From positions 45,196 through 109,195 of the forward strand of contig CALWRI010000004.1 of NCBI GenBank assembly GCA_944383905.1: a stretch of DNA of 64,000 bases. The letters run 5' to 3'. The notes beneath the pieces were generated by a model. The model worked only from the letters and a program-made list of their open reading frames with translations. It did no database searches and was not told the origin of the DNA. Source of the DNA: an uncultured Christensenellaceae bacterium. Its GTDB lineage: Bacteria; Bacillota; Clostridia; Christensenellales; UBA3700. The position numbers and the translations under genes were made by a program. Within the stretch, counting starts at the first letter, position 1, and the number at the start of each line of letters is the position of its first letter. Of this stretch, positions 14,320 through 22,718 are shown in pieces.

Positions 14320-15267
14320 ATGGAGTTTTTCATCACAACGCTTATCGCAGTCGCTACAATGCTCGCCTATGCGGTGCCCGGATTTATCTCGGTAAAGGCA
14401 AAACTGATAAAGCCCGAAAGTATTTCCGCATTCGCGGTCATTCTGATGTACGTCTGCAGCCCCTGTCTCACCGTCTATTCCGTCAACGCGGTGCCCGAAT
14501 ACACAAAAGAGCTGATAATCCAGATCGTCGGATTCTTTTTTGTCTCGATGGCGGCGCAGGCGATAATGCTGGGGATTGCTTTCCTCATTCTGCGCAAAAA
14601 GTACGACGACGTAAAATACCGCGTCTACACCGTGGCGACCAGCTTCGGAAACTGTGCGTTTATGGGTGTGCCTCTTCTGCAGGCGCTCTTCCCCGACAAC
14701 CCCAACGTCACGATACTCTCGGTCTCCTACCTTCTCGGCATGAACATCTTCGGCTGGACGATAGGCTCTGCGATTATTACGCGCGATAAAAAATATATAA
14801 AGCCGTGGAAGGCGATCGTCAACCCGGCGGCGATAGCGATGATAGTCTGCCTGCCCCTTTTCTTCACGACCTGGAGACTGCCCGAAAAGATAGCCGACAT
14901 ATTCACTCTCGTGGGCAAGATGTCCACCCCGATGTGTATGCTCATCATGGGTATGCGCCTTGCGACCGTAAAGCCGAAGTCGCTTTTCTGCACCCCGTCA
15001 CAGTACGTCATCGTCGCCGTAAAACAACTTATCTTTCCTTTTATCGGAATGCTTCTTATATGGTTTCTGCCGTTTGAACAGTACGTCAAATATTCTATGT
15101 TCATTCTCTGCGCGGCGCCCGTCGCGAGCGTCGTCCTCAATTTTGCCGAAATGCTCGGCGAAGGTCAGGAAAACGCCGCCAACCTCGTTCTTCTCGGCAC
15201 CGTATTCAGCGTGGCGACCCTGCCCGTAATGACGCTTATTTTGCAAGCTATCGGAAACGCGGCGTGA
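14320..15267 (+). CDS. AEC family transporter (auxin efflux carrier-like permease)
   Basis: A 315-residue integral membrane protein with about ten helices in two five-helix halves. The first half has the discontinuous-helix region YVCSPCLTVYS and the second TPMCMLIMGM, as in AEC/PIN-type carriers. In bacteria these export or import carboxylates and amino-acid derivatives; the substrate cannot be told here. GAGAGG lies before the ATG. It is monocistronic, with its own promoter and a hairpin downstream. Confidence 0.87.
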   Translation: MEFFITTLIAVATMLAYAVPGFISVKAKLIKPESISAFAVILMYVCSPCLTVYSVNAVPEYTKELIIQIVGFFFVSMAAQAIMLGIAFLILRKKYDDVKYRVYTVATSFGNCAFMGVPLLQALFPDNPNVTILSVSYLLGMNIFGWTIGSAIITRDKKYIKPWKAIVNPAAIAMIVCLPLFFTTWRLPEKIADIFTLVGKMSTPMCMLIMGMRLATVKPKSLFCTPSQYVIVAVKQLIFPFIGMLLIWFLPFEQYVKYSMFILCAAPVASVVLNFAEMLGEGQENAANLVLLGTVFSVATLPVMTLILQAIGNAA

Positions 15268-15644
15268 TTTGATCGCAGGCGCAAAGTATCATTGATAAAC
15301 AAAAGACAAAAAGGACTTGACCTCTATGCTCAAGTCCGTTTATATTATCAACAGCCTATTGTTATATTATCAATTTCTACATTAAGCAATTTTAACTTTC
15401 AAATAATTTGTTTTCACTGGTTTAGCTTGTTTTCTCTCGTATTACTGTATCTCATATTGTTTTGTCCCGCAGCTAAAAAATCTCATGCACTGAATATATT
15501 ATTATACGTTATTTTATAAAAGTCAATAACAACTTTTTGCTGTATGCTTCATTACTTTACAAAATAATTATATTTCACCTGTTTTCATCTCTTTGAAGAA
15601 TCTTTTTCTCTTTCCGATCAATATATTATATACTCTGCCAACTT
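15268..15644. other. AT-rich intergenic stretch without a supported gene
   Basis: Apart from the hairpin at 15313-15337, only AT-rich DNA is seen. The one open frame (15292-15519) has no ribosome binding site and runs through the hairpin. This stretch leads into the repeat field. Confidence 0.6.
15313..15337 (+). terminator. Probable terminator hairpin of the AEC gene
   Basis: Perfect 8-bp stem GGACTTGA / TCAAGTCC with a 9-base loop, 46 bases after the stop. The T run after it is weak (GTTTAT). Confidence 0.5.
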
Positions 15645-15660
15645 TAGGTCTTTTGACCTA
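15645..15660. repeat. Palindrome TAGGTC-TTTT-GACCTA, copy 1
   Basis: Perfect 6+4+6 dyad. Two further identical copies lie at 15713 and 16005, and a partial one near 16024-16039. Confidence 0.85.
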
Positions 15661-15712
15661 TTGCCATGGATATTATGTCAGGCTTTTTAATATATCGCCA
15701 CGGATATTATTT

Positions 15713-15728
15713 TAGGTCTTTTGACCTA
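15713..15728. repeat. Palindrome TAGGTC-TTTT-GACCTA, copy 2
   Basis: Identical to copy 1. It is preceded by GGATATTATT, as the other copies are by similar GATATTAT sequences. Confidence 0.85.
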
Positions 15729-15763
15729 AAACAACTTTTTAATCTGAATTAAGTCTGTTTACC

Positions 15764-15969
15764 TATGTCCTGTCTTCTTCCCAAAGTCCTGCATTCTTCC
15801 ATATGTCCTGTCTTCTTCCCAAAGTCCTGCATTCTTCCCTGTGTCCTGTCTTCTTCCCAAAGTCCTGCATTCTTCCCTGTGTCCTGTCTTCTTCCCCAAT
15901 CAAGTCTTCTACCTGAATCAAGTCTTCTGCCACAATCGAGTCTTCTACCACAATCGAGTCTTATACCTG
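15764..15969. repeat. Noncoding tandem repeat array (19/38-bp and 18-bp units)
   Basis: Seven 19-bp units (15764-15896) alternate between two types, GTCCTGTCTTCTTCC and GTCCTGCATTCTTCC cores, giving a 38-bp higher-order period. One base later follow four 18-bp units (15898-15969) with core AGTCTTCTACC. Since 19 is not a multiple of three, the array cannot keep a reading frame and is noncoding. One strand is almost purely pyrimidine-rich. Confidence 0.9.
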
Positions 15970-16004
15970 AATCAAACCTTTAGTTATTACTATAGATATT
16001 ATAT

Positions 16005-16020
16005 TAGGTCTTTTGACCTA
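16005..16020. repeat. Palindrome TAGGTC-TTTT-GACCTA, copy 3
   Basis: Third perfect copy, followed at 16024-16039 by a half-degenerate version (CAAGTC-TTTT-GACCTA) that ends 9 bases before a TATAAT box (16048-16053) upstream of the XRE gene. These may be operators for that protein. Confidence 0.75.
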
Positions 16021-16113
16021 TGTCAAGTCTTTTGACCTAAACCTAATTATAATCAAGTTGGATTAGTTAAAGATATTTTACGTGGCAAAAATAAAAAAAT
16101 AAGGACTGTCAAT

Positions 16114-16359
16114 ATGGAATTTCCTGAAATAATACGCGACATAATGTTTTACAGCAAGATAAATCAGGGCGAACTTGCCGATCTTCTCGACGTAAACCAA
16201 ACCACAATCGGACAATGGAAATCCGGCAAGAAAAAGCCGGGGTTTGACAATATTGTTAAAATTTATGAAACTTTCGGCATCACTCCAGACGAAATCTTTG
16301 GGGTTACCGAAATTACAAGGAAACTCGATTTTTCTCATCTTATCAGAAAGAGCGTATAA
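16114..16359 (+). CDS. XRE-family HTH regulator
   Basis: An 81-residue Cro/C1-type protein: helix-turn-helix at QGELADLLDVNQTTIGQWKSGKKKPG (about 18-43), followed by helices that pack as in HTH_3 domains (IYETFGITPDEIFG). AAGGA lies 8 bases before the ATG. It is solitary and lies directly downstream of the repeat field with TAGGTC palindromes, which may contain its binding sites. No effector domain is seen. Confidence 0.88.
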   Translation: MEFPEIIRDIMFYSKINQGELADLLDVNQTTIGQWKSGKKKPGFDNIVKIYETFGITPDEIFGVTEITRKLDFSHLIRKSV

Positions 16360-16404
16360 TGACCTTACTTCCCTTTGTCTTGATTTGAAATCGTTTTAGC
16401 GCTT

Positions 16405-16428
16405 TACCTCAATCGTTTTATTGAGGTA
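16405..16428. other. Perfect 9-bp hairpin after the XRE gene
   Basis: TACCTCAAT / ATTGAGGTA with a 6-base loop. It is followed on the plus strand by G and a run of A, not T, so a normal terminator role is not supported in either direction. Confidence 0.5.
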
Positions 16429-16563
16429 GAAAAAACGGAGCGGAAACACCGCACCGTCCTATGACTGCATTATTTTTACAGATACGCTAATGCCTCTCTG
16501 CGAGCCTCGTCGTATCGTCAACAGTATTATTGCTTTTTATTAAATCAAAGTTCGGATTTGAAG

Positions 16564-17094
16564 TCAGTTTTCCTTTATGAACTCCTCATTATTTGCGACA
16601 AGTTCGTCAAAAGTCGCGGGGGCATACCCGTTTATGTCAACACCTGCGTTCAACGCGTTTTCCATCGTCTTGAGACAGCTCCAATATGGACGGTTCACGT
16701 TGTTGTGCATATGCCCGTGTATAAGATATTTTCCTTCAAAGGCGAGCATGGGAAAATGGCAAAGCGTCGCCTTTCCTTTTCCCGTATTTATCACCGCATA
16801 CGACGACCAACCGATAAAGTACTTTGAGAGATCGACGCCACCGATCCACGAACGGTCGTGATTGCCGATTATCAGATATTTGTTTCCTTTGAGCCTTTTA
16901 ATGTACTCTTCGGGAGAGACCGCCGAGCGATATGCAAAATCTCCGACGATATATACGATATCGTTTTTGTGTACCCTCTTATTCCAATTATCTATCAGCT
17001 TTTCGTTCATTTCGTCCACCGAAGAAAAAGGACGATTGCACATAGATATGCAATTTTCGTGTCCGAGATGCAGATCGCTCGTAAAATACATCAT
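16564..17094 (-). CDS. Metallophosphoesterase
   Basis: A 176-residue calcineurin-like phosphoesterase with all metal-binding motifs: DLHLGH (7-12), GDFAY, GNHDRS, CHFP and HGHMH. It lacks extra domains. Short proteins of this type are often phosphodiesterases of unknown target. The ATG at 17094 has GGAGAGG just upstream; a second ATG follows directly. A well-formed promoter lies 140 bases upstream and gives a leader of about 130 bases. Confidence 0.88.
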   Translation of the reverse strand: MMYFTSDLHLGHENCISMCNRPFSSVDEMNEKLIDNWNKRVHKNDIVYIVGDFAYRSAVSPEEYIKRLKGNKYLIIGNHDRSWIGGVDLSKYFIGWSSYAVINTGKGKATLCHFPMLAFEGKYLIHGHMHNNVNRPYWSCLKTMENALNAGVDINGYAPATFDELVANNEEFIKEN

Positions 17095-17232
17095 ATTTCC
17101 TCTCCTCCCTATTTCTTTCGCAACGAGTGCCCCGACCGACAAACGGGTCTGCAAGCTCACTCAAAAAAGTATATGATCGACGTTTTGAGATCTTCCGTAC
17201 TGCGTTTTATTGTTTGTATAATTTATATTTAT

Positions 17233-17261
17233 AGTATAATTATGCAAAACCATAATGTCAA
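17233..17261 (-). promoter_or_regulatory. Promoter of the metallophosphoesterase gene
   Basis: On the minus strand TTGACA (17261-17256), 17-base spacer, TATACT (17238-17233). Confidence 0.78.
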
Positions 17262-17483
17262 TCATAAATATAAATAAATGAAATAATTTTGCGGAAAAAG
17301 TACGCGACTTTTCGCCGCACAGTTTTATTTTTGTCGACAAAACCGTCTTGTCTTTCCGACAAAAGCACGGTGTTCATTCTTTCCCGACAAACGCGCTGTT
17401 TTTCCTACGCGTCGCGGTATTTCTTTTCCGACACGTCGCGACGCTCTCCCTTTTCCGCCACGGCGTAAGGGCGCAAGACAGAC

Positions 17484-17513
17484 AAAAAAAACCGACGGAT
17501 TTCTATCCGTCGG
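17484..17513 (-). terminator. Terminator of fba
   Basis: On the minus strand a perfect 9-bp stem CCGACGGAT / ATCCGTCGG with a 4-base loop, then a run of eight T. Confidence 0.92.
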
Positions 17514-17535
17514 CAATTTTTCGTTTTTCAGACGA

Positions 17536-18489
17536 TTACGCGTTGAGTATCTCCGTCGCCTTGCCTGCGCAACCGAGGACTTCGGTGAGCTTGTGCTTGA
17601 CAATGTACTTGATATTAGCTCTCGCGTCGCCGAGATACTGTCTGGGATCGAAGTGATCCGGATGCTCGACGAAATGCTTGCGGATACCCGCGGTGCAAGC
17701 CATACGCAGGTCGCTGTCGATGTTGATCTTGCAGACAGCCATGGAAGCTGCCTTCCTGAGCATATCTTCGGGTACGCCGATCGCGTCTTTGAGCGCGCCG
17801 CCGTTCTCGTTGATGATCTTGACGAATTCCTGCGGAACGGAAGATGCGCCGTGCAGGACTATCGGGAAGTTGGGCAGTCTCTTTGCAACTTCTTCGAGAA
17901 TATCGAAGCGGAGCTGCGGCTTGGTGCCCGGCTTGAACTTGTATGCGCCGTGAGAGGTGCCGATCGCGATCGCGAGGCTGTCGACGCCCGTCTTGGTGAC
18001 GAACTCTTCGACCTCTTCGGGTCTGGTGTAGGAGCTATCCTCTGCGGAGACTTTGACTTCGTCTTCGACGCCCGCAAGTCTGCCCAGCTCGCCTTCGACG
18101 ACTACGCCGTGATCGTGAGCGTATTCGACGACCTTGCGGGTAAGCTCTATGTTATCCTTGAAAGCGTGATGGCTGCCGTCGATCATGACGGAGTTGAAAC
18201 CGCCGTCGATACAGCTCTTGCAAAGCTCGAACGTATCGCCGTGATCGAGGTGCAGGCAGATGGGAAGATGGCTGACTTCTTCTGCCGCTTCTACCATCTT
18301 GCGGAGATAGGTGGGGTTTGCGTACTTTCTCGCACCGGAAGAAACCTGAAGAATGAGCGGCGCGTTTTCCTCGGTAGCCGCTTCGACGATACCCTGGATG
18401 ATCTCCATATTGTTCACGTTGAAAGCGCCGATGGCGTAGCCGCCTTCGTATGCCTTCTTAAACATGTTTGCTGATGTAACCAATGGCAT
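17536..18489 (-). CDS. fba: Class II fructose-1,6-bisphosphate aldolase
   Basis: Zinc-dependent glycolytic aldolase that splits fructose-1,6-bisphosphate into two triose phosphates. The 317 residues carry the class II signatures LHLDHGD (zinc-binding/catalytic), VEGELGRLAG, IGTSHGAYKF and VLHGASS. GGAGG lies upstream of the ATG and the leader is about 110 bases. With GAPDH at 54712-55770 and the glycogen cluster it indicates an active glycolytic route. Confidence 0.96.
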   Translation of the reverse strand: MPLVTSANMFKKAYEGGYAIGAFNVNNMEIIQGIVEAATEENAPLILQVSSGARKYANPTYLRKMVEAAEEVSHLPICLHLDHGDTFELCKSCIDGGFNSVMIDGSHHAFKDNIELTRKVVEYAHDHGVVVEGELGRLAGVEDEVKVSAEDSSYTRPEEVEEFVTKTGVDSLAIAIGTSHGAYKFKPGTKPQLRFDILEEVAKRLPNFPIVLHGASSVPQEFVKIINENGGALKDAIGVPEDMLRKAASMAVCKINIDSDLRMACTAGIRKHFVEHPDHFDPRQYLGDARANIKYIVKHKLTEVLGCAGKATEILNA

Positions 18490-18606
18490 AAAATTACCTC
18501 CAAAATTGTTATCTTGTTGTTGATATTGTGCGCCTTGCGGCGTAAATTCCCTTATTCGCGCGCCTGTCGGGAGCAGCCCTGCCGCCCCGCTTCACGCGTC
18601 GCTTAT

Positions 18607-18635
18607 ATATTATCACATCGTTAAATAAATTACAA
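18607..18635 (-). promoter_or_regulatory. Probable promoter of fba
   Basis: On the minus strand TTGTAA (18635-18630), 17-base spacer, TAATAT (18612-18607). Confidence 0.5.
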
Positions 18636-18677
18636 TGCTTTGCGCGAATTTTAACGCTTTTCTTGCTTCCTGCGCGT

Positions 18678-19796
18678 TCAGGCGAGATTTTCGGGGTTGA
18701 GTCCTTTGAGCTCGTCGATGACGAATATGCCGTCCTTCCTGATCAGTACGTCGTCGAAATATATCTCGCCGCCGCCGAACGCCTGCGTCTGAACGAGCAC
18801 GAGATCCCAATGTATCGCGCTGCGGTTGCCGTTGTATGCGTCGTCGTAACAGCTGCCCGGAGTAAAATGGATGCTTCCGCTTATCTTTTCGTCGAAAAGG
18901 ATGTCGCCCATCGCCTTGTTGACAAACGGATTTACGCCGATCGCAAACTCTCCGACGTATCTCGCGCCTTCGTCGGTGTCGAAGATCTTGTTTATCGCGA
19001 CGGTATCGTTTGCGGACGCGTCTATGATCTTGCCGTCCTTAAACAGAAGGGATACGTTTTCAAACTTGATACCGTCTTTGCTCGTCGGGACGTTGTATGT
19101 GATCCTGCCGTTTACGCTGTCTCTGACGGGAGCGGTATAGACTTCTCCGTCGGGGATATTGCGCAATCCGCAGCACTTCACGCCGCCTATTCCCTTTATC
19201 GAGAACGTGAGGTCGGTGCGGGGCGCGACGATGCGGACCTTGTCCGTCCTGTTCATAAGCTCGACGAGCGGGGTCATCGCCTCTCCCATCTTGCGGTAAT
19301 CGAGATTGCATACGTCAAAGTAGAAGTCCTCAAACTTCTCCGTGCTCATTGCTGACATACAGCTCATGCCCTGCGTGGGATAGCGGAGGACGACCCATTT
19401 CGTATGAGCGACGCGCCTGTCGTGATGAACGGGGAGCGAATAATATTTGCTGTACGCGCCCATTCTCGCCGCGTCGACGTCGCAGGTCTCGTAAGCGTTC
19501 TCTCCGCCCCTTATGCCGATATACGCGTCCATCTTGTCCATCTTCGCGCAATCGAATTCCGCCATCTTCTTTGCGAGGGTCTCGTCCATGCCCTTCATCA
19601 GTTCGCGCTGTATGCGGTTGTCGAATACGCTGACAAACGGATAGCCGCCCGCCGCATACACTTCTTTGATTATACAGTTGACCAGCTGATAGTCGATACC
19701 GAACGCCTCTATGAGCACGTTTTCGCCCTTCTGGACGCTGCACGAATAATTGACCAGATTTTTTGCCAGAGTTTCTATTCTCTTGTCTACCAACAT
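18678..19796 (-). CDS. Aminopeptidase, M29 family
   Basis: A 372-residue metallo-aminopeptidase of the thermophilic aminopeptidase (M29) family, which releases N-terminal residues from peptides in the cytoplasm. C-terminal metal-binding segments are visible around EFAIGVNPF, GSIHFTPGSCYDDA and SAIHWDLVL, as in the family. The start at ATG 19796 has GGAGAATCC upstream; the longer frame begins before that. It lies 130 bases after argS with no terminator between, so it may be the last gene of the plsY-ychF-argS operon. Confidence 0.87.
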   Translation of the reverse strand: MLVDKRIETLAKNLVNYSCSVQKGENVLIEAFGIDYQLVNCIIKEVYAAGGYPFVSVFDNRIQRELMKGMDETLAKKMAEFDCAKMDKMDAYIGIRGGENAYETCDVDAARMGAYSKYYSLPVHHDRRVAHTKWVVLRYPTQGMSCMSAMSTEKFEDFYFDVCNLDYRKMGEAMTPLVELMNRTDKVRIVAPRTDLTFSIKGIGGVKCCGLRNIPDGEVYTAPVRDSVNGRITYNVPTSKDGIKFENVSLLFKDGKIIDASANDTVAINKIFDTDEGARYVGEFAIGVNPFVNKAMGDILFDEKISGSIHFTPGSCYDDAYNGNRSAIHWDLVLVQTQAFGGGEIYFDDVLIRKDGIFVIDELKGLNPENLA

Positions 19797-19925
19797 TTGG
19801 ATTCTCCTTCGCCGCACATTGCGGCTATTTATATTCCACGGGCTTGTCCTGCGTTGCGCGCAAAGCGTCGTTCGGGTTTTGAAACTACGCTTGCGGTCGT
19901 TGACTTTTTCCTGCCCGTGTAGGTT

Positions 19926-21614
19926 TTACATACTTTGAGGAGCGGCTATGCCGAGAAGCGCAAGCCCGGATCCTATCACCTGCCTGGTGGCGCTGACAAG
20001 GGCGAGTCTCGCGTTTCTGACGGCGGGAGCGGCGTCCTTGATATTGTGTTCGAAATAAAACTTGTTAAACGCCTGCGCGACGTCGACGATCTGTCTCGTG
20101 ACTATGCTCGGCTCGTATTTTTCGCCTGCCGCGATCACGCTTTCGGGGAACTTTTCGAGAGCCTTTACGAGCGCGTAAGACTCCGGATCCGATATGCCGT
20201 CCTCGTCGAAACCGTCGCCTTCGACGACGCACTTTTCGAGAAGCGAGCAACAACGAGCATAAGTATACTGGACGTAAGGTCCCGTCTCTCCGTCGAAATT
20301 GAGAACCTTGTCATAGTCGAACACTACGTCCTTTATCCTGCCGTTGAAAAGCATTGCGAACACGGCGGCGCCTACGCCGACCTGTTCCGCGGTCTGCTCC
20401 TTATCTTTGAGATCGGGATTCTTCTCGAAGATTATCTCCGCCGCTTTCGCGACGGCGGTGTTGAGCAAGTCTTCGAGGAAAATTACCCTTCCCGTGCGGG
20501 TGGACAGCGCGCCGTCTTCGAGCGATACCATGCCGTGCGCGACGTGCACCATATCGTCCGCCCACGGCTTTCCCATCATGCGCAGGACTTCGAATATCTG
20601 TTTGAAATGCAGGTTTTGCTGATATGCGACGACGTAAAGGCACTTGTAAAAATCGTAAGTGTTCTTGCGGTACACCGCCGCGGCGAGATCGCGCGTCGCA
20701 TAGAGAGTCGCACCATCGCTTCTGACGAGGAGACAGGGCGGCATCTTGTCGCCTTCAAACCTGACTATCTTCGCCCCGTCGGACAGCTCGAGGAGACCTT
20801 TTTCCTCAAGCTCGTCGAGCACGGGCTGCATCTTGTCGTTGTAAAAACTTTCGCCGGCATAAGAGTCGAAGGTGACGTTGAGCCTCTTGTAGACCTTTTC
20901 CACCTCTTTCATCGTGACTTCCTTGAAATATCCGAACAGGTCGAGAGCCTCTTTGTCTCCGTCCTCTATCTTCTTGAACCATGCGCGGGCGTCGTCTTCG
21001 AGCGACGGGTCTTTTTCCGCCTCCTCGTGGAATCTGACGTATATGTCGAGAAGTCCCCTGACTCCCCTCTCGTCGATGTCCTTTCTGTCGCCCCACTTCT
21101 TGTAAGCGACGATGAGTTTGCCGAACTGCGTTCCCCAATCCCCGAGATGATTGATCCCGACGACTTTGTATCCGAGCGCGCGGTATATCCTGCAAAGCGC
21201 GCCGCCGATCACGGTATTGAGCAGGTGCCCCATATGGAACGGCTTTGCTATGTTGACCGAGGAAAAGTCGATGCAGACGGTCTTGCCCGCCCCCAGCTCC
21301 GATCTGCCGTAAGAATCGCCCTCCGACAAGATCTTTTCTATCACTCTCGAAGCGACGAGCTTTTTGTTGAGAGTAAAGTTGACGTACCCTCCGACGGCTT
21401 CCGCCTTTTCAAGGAAGTTGTACGCGCCTATCCTCGAAACGATCTCCGTCGCCAGCACGACGGGGCTTTTTTTCAACTCTTTTGCGAATTTGAAGCAAGG
21501 CAGGCAGTAATCACCCATCGACGGGTCTTTGGGCACCGTGATGAGCGGCTCTATCTCGCTGCTCTCTATATCCTGCAAAATAACTATATCGGCAAGAAGT
21601 TTTTTGTAATCCAT
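19926..21614 (-). CDS. argS: Arginyl-tRNA synthetase
   Basis: Class I synthetase that charges tRNA-Arg. The 562 residues include an N-terminal Add1 domain (about 1-85), the HIGH-type motif HMGH (127-130), a degenerate KMSKS loop GMVSLEDGALSTRTG (361-375), as in many bacterial ArgRS, and a DALR anticodon-binding domain (about 445-562, GPYVQYTYARCCSL). An in-frame extension upstream to 22409 is only antiparallel reading through ychF; the real start is ATG 21614, 11 bases after the ychF stop. It is the third gene of a plsY-ychF-argS operon. Confidence 0.95.
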   Translation of the reverse strand: MDYKKLLADIVILQDIESSEIEPLITVPKDPSMGDYCLPCFKFAKELKKSPVVLATEIVSRIGAYNFLEKAEAVGGYVNFTLNKKLVASRVIEKILSEGDSYGRSELGAGKTVCIDFSSVNIAKPFHMGHLLNTVIGGALCRIYRALGYKVVGINHLGDWGTQFGKLIVAYKKWGDRKDIDERGVRGLLDIYVRFHEEAEKDPSLEDDARAWFKKIEDGDKEALDLFGYFKEVTMKEVEKVYKRLNVTFDSYAGESFYNDKMQPVLDELEEKGLLELSDGAKIVRFEGDKMPPCLLVRSDGATLYATRDLAAAVYRKNTYDFYKCLYVVAYQQNLHFKQIFEVLRMMGKPWADDMVHVAHGMVSLEDGALSTRTGRVIFLEDLLNTAVAKAAEIIFEKNPDLKDKEQTAEQVGVGAAVFAMLFNGRIKDVVFDYDKVLNFDGETGPYVQYTYARCCSLLEKCVVEGDGFDEDGISDPESYALVKALEKFPESVIAAGEKYEPSIVTRQIVDVAQAFNKFYFEHNIKDAAPAVRNARLALVSATRQVIGSGLALLGIAAPQSM

Positions 21615-21625
21615 TCCGCACCTCG

Positions 21626-22717
21626 TTATACGTTGAATCTGAAGAGGACGACGTCTCCGTCCTGTACGACGTAATCTTTGCCTTCGCTCCTGACCTTTCC
21701 CTTTTCCTTGGCGGCGTTGTAAGAACCGCATTCGAGGAGCACCTTCCAATCCACGACTTCGGCGCGGATGAATCCCTTTTCGAAATCGCTGTGGATCTTG
21801 CCCGCCGCCTGCGGAGCCTTTGTGCCCTTGACTATCGTCCAGGCGCGCGTTTCCTTTTCTCCTGCTGTGAGGTAACTGATAAGCCCGAGCAGCTTGTAAC
21901 ACGCCGAAACGAGCTTGTCCAGACCGCTCTTGTCTATGCCGAGCTCTTGCTGGAACATCTCTTTTTCTTCCTTTTCCATACCCGCAAGCTCTTCCTCTAT
22001 CTTCGCGCAGAGCACGATGACTTCGCTGTTCTGGGAAGCGGCGAATTTTTTGACGTCTCTGACGTAAGCGTTCTCCTCTTTGCCGAGGTCGTCCTCGCCT
22101 ATGTTTGCCGCGAAAATGACGGGCTTCGACGTGAGCAGGAACATGTCGTCGATGATTGCCTGTTCTTCTTCGTCGAACTCCATGAGACGGACGGGCTTGC
22201 CGCTTTCGAGCTGTTTGAGCACGCCGTCGAGGAAATCCGCTTCTTCGGCATACTTCTTGTCGCCTCCCTTTGCGGAATTGCGCGCTTTTGCGGAACGCTT
22301 CTGCACCGCTTCCATATCCGCGAAGATGAGCTCGAGATCTATCGTCTCGATGTCCCTCAACGGATCCACGCTGCCGTCGACGTGCGTAATGTTCTCGTCG
22401 TCGAAGCACCTGACGACGTGCACGATCGCGTCCACCTCTCTGATATGGGACAGGAATTTGTTGCCAAGTCCCTCGCCGTGAGACGCCCCCTTGACGAGTC
22501 CCGCTATATCCACGAACTCGAGCACGGTCGGCGTGATTTTTTTGGAATTGTAAAGCGCCGCGAGCTTGTCCAGCCTTTCGTCCGGAACGGCTACCACGCC
22601 CACGTTGGGTTCTATCGTGCAGAACGGATAATTTGCGCTCTCCGCGCCCGCCTGCGTGATAGCGTTGAAAAGCGTGCTTTTGCCGACGTTTGGCAAACCT
22701 ACCACACCAAGTTTCAT
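21626..22717 (-). CDS. ychF: Ribosome-binding ATPase YchF (Obg family)
   Basis: Universally conserved P-loop protein that binds ribosomes and, unlike other Obg relatives, prefers ATP. The 363 residues contain G1 GLPNVGKS, the G2/G3 region FVDIAGLVKGASHGEGLG, a helical coiled domain and a C-terminal TGS domain (AWTIVKGTKAPQAAGKIHSD). The length is normal for the family. It starts one base after the plsY stop, so translation is coupled. Confidence 0.95.
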   Translation of the reverse strand: MKLGVVGLPNVGKSTLFNAITQAGAESANYPFCTIEPNVGVVAVPDERLDKLAALYNSKKITPTVLEFVDIAGLVKGASHGEGLGNKFLSHIREVDAIVHVVRCFDDENITHVDGSVDPLRDIETIDLELIFADMEAVQKRSAKARNSAKGGDKKYAEEADFLDGVLKQLESGKPVRLMEFDEEEQAIIDDMFLLTSKPVIFAANIGEDDLGKEENAYVRDVKKFAASQNSEVIVLCAKIEEELAGMEKEEKEMFQQELGIDKSGLDKLVSACYKLLGLISYLTAGEKETRAWTIVKGTKAPQAAGKIHSDFEKGFIRAEVVDWKVLLECGSYNAAKEKGKVRSEGKDYVVQDGDVVLFRFNV

Positions 22718-22718
22718 A

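Larger units (their letters stand above)
17095..17535. other. Intergenic region, promoter and terminator only
   Basis: Contains the metallophosphoesterase leader and promoter (17233-17261), about 220 bases in which I see nothing, and the aldolase terminator at 17484-17513. Confidence 0.6.

Noticed and set aside
15292..15519. 75-codon frame after the AEC gene
   Set aside because: No ribosome binding site, unusual composition, and it passes through a probable terminator hairpin.
15764..15969. Possible CRISPR array
   Set aside because: The units are contiguous with no unique spacers, repeat length is 18-19 bp, and no cas genes are present.
15765..15983. Repeat-containing coding frames on both strands in the array
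   Set aside because: The 19-bp unit shifts frame every repeat, there is no ribosome binding site, and the frames only reflect repeat composition.
16405..16428. Terminator after the XRE gene
   Set aside because: The hairpin is perfect but is followed by A-rich, not T-rich, sequence on the relevant strand; kept only as a hairpin.
21615..22409. N-terminal extension of arginyl-tRNA synthetase
   Set aside because: It is an Arg-rich out-of-frame reading of the ychF gene on the same strand; the ArgRS family start is at 21614.
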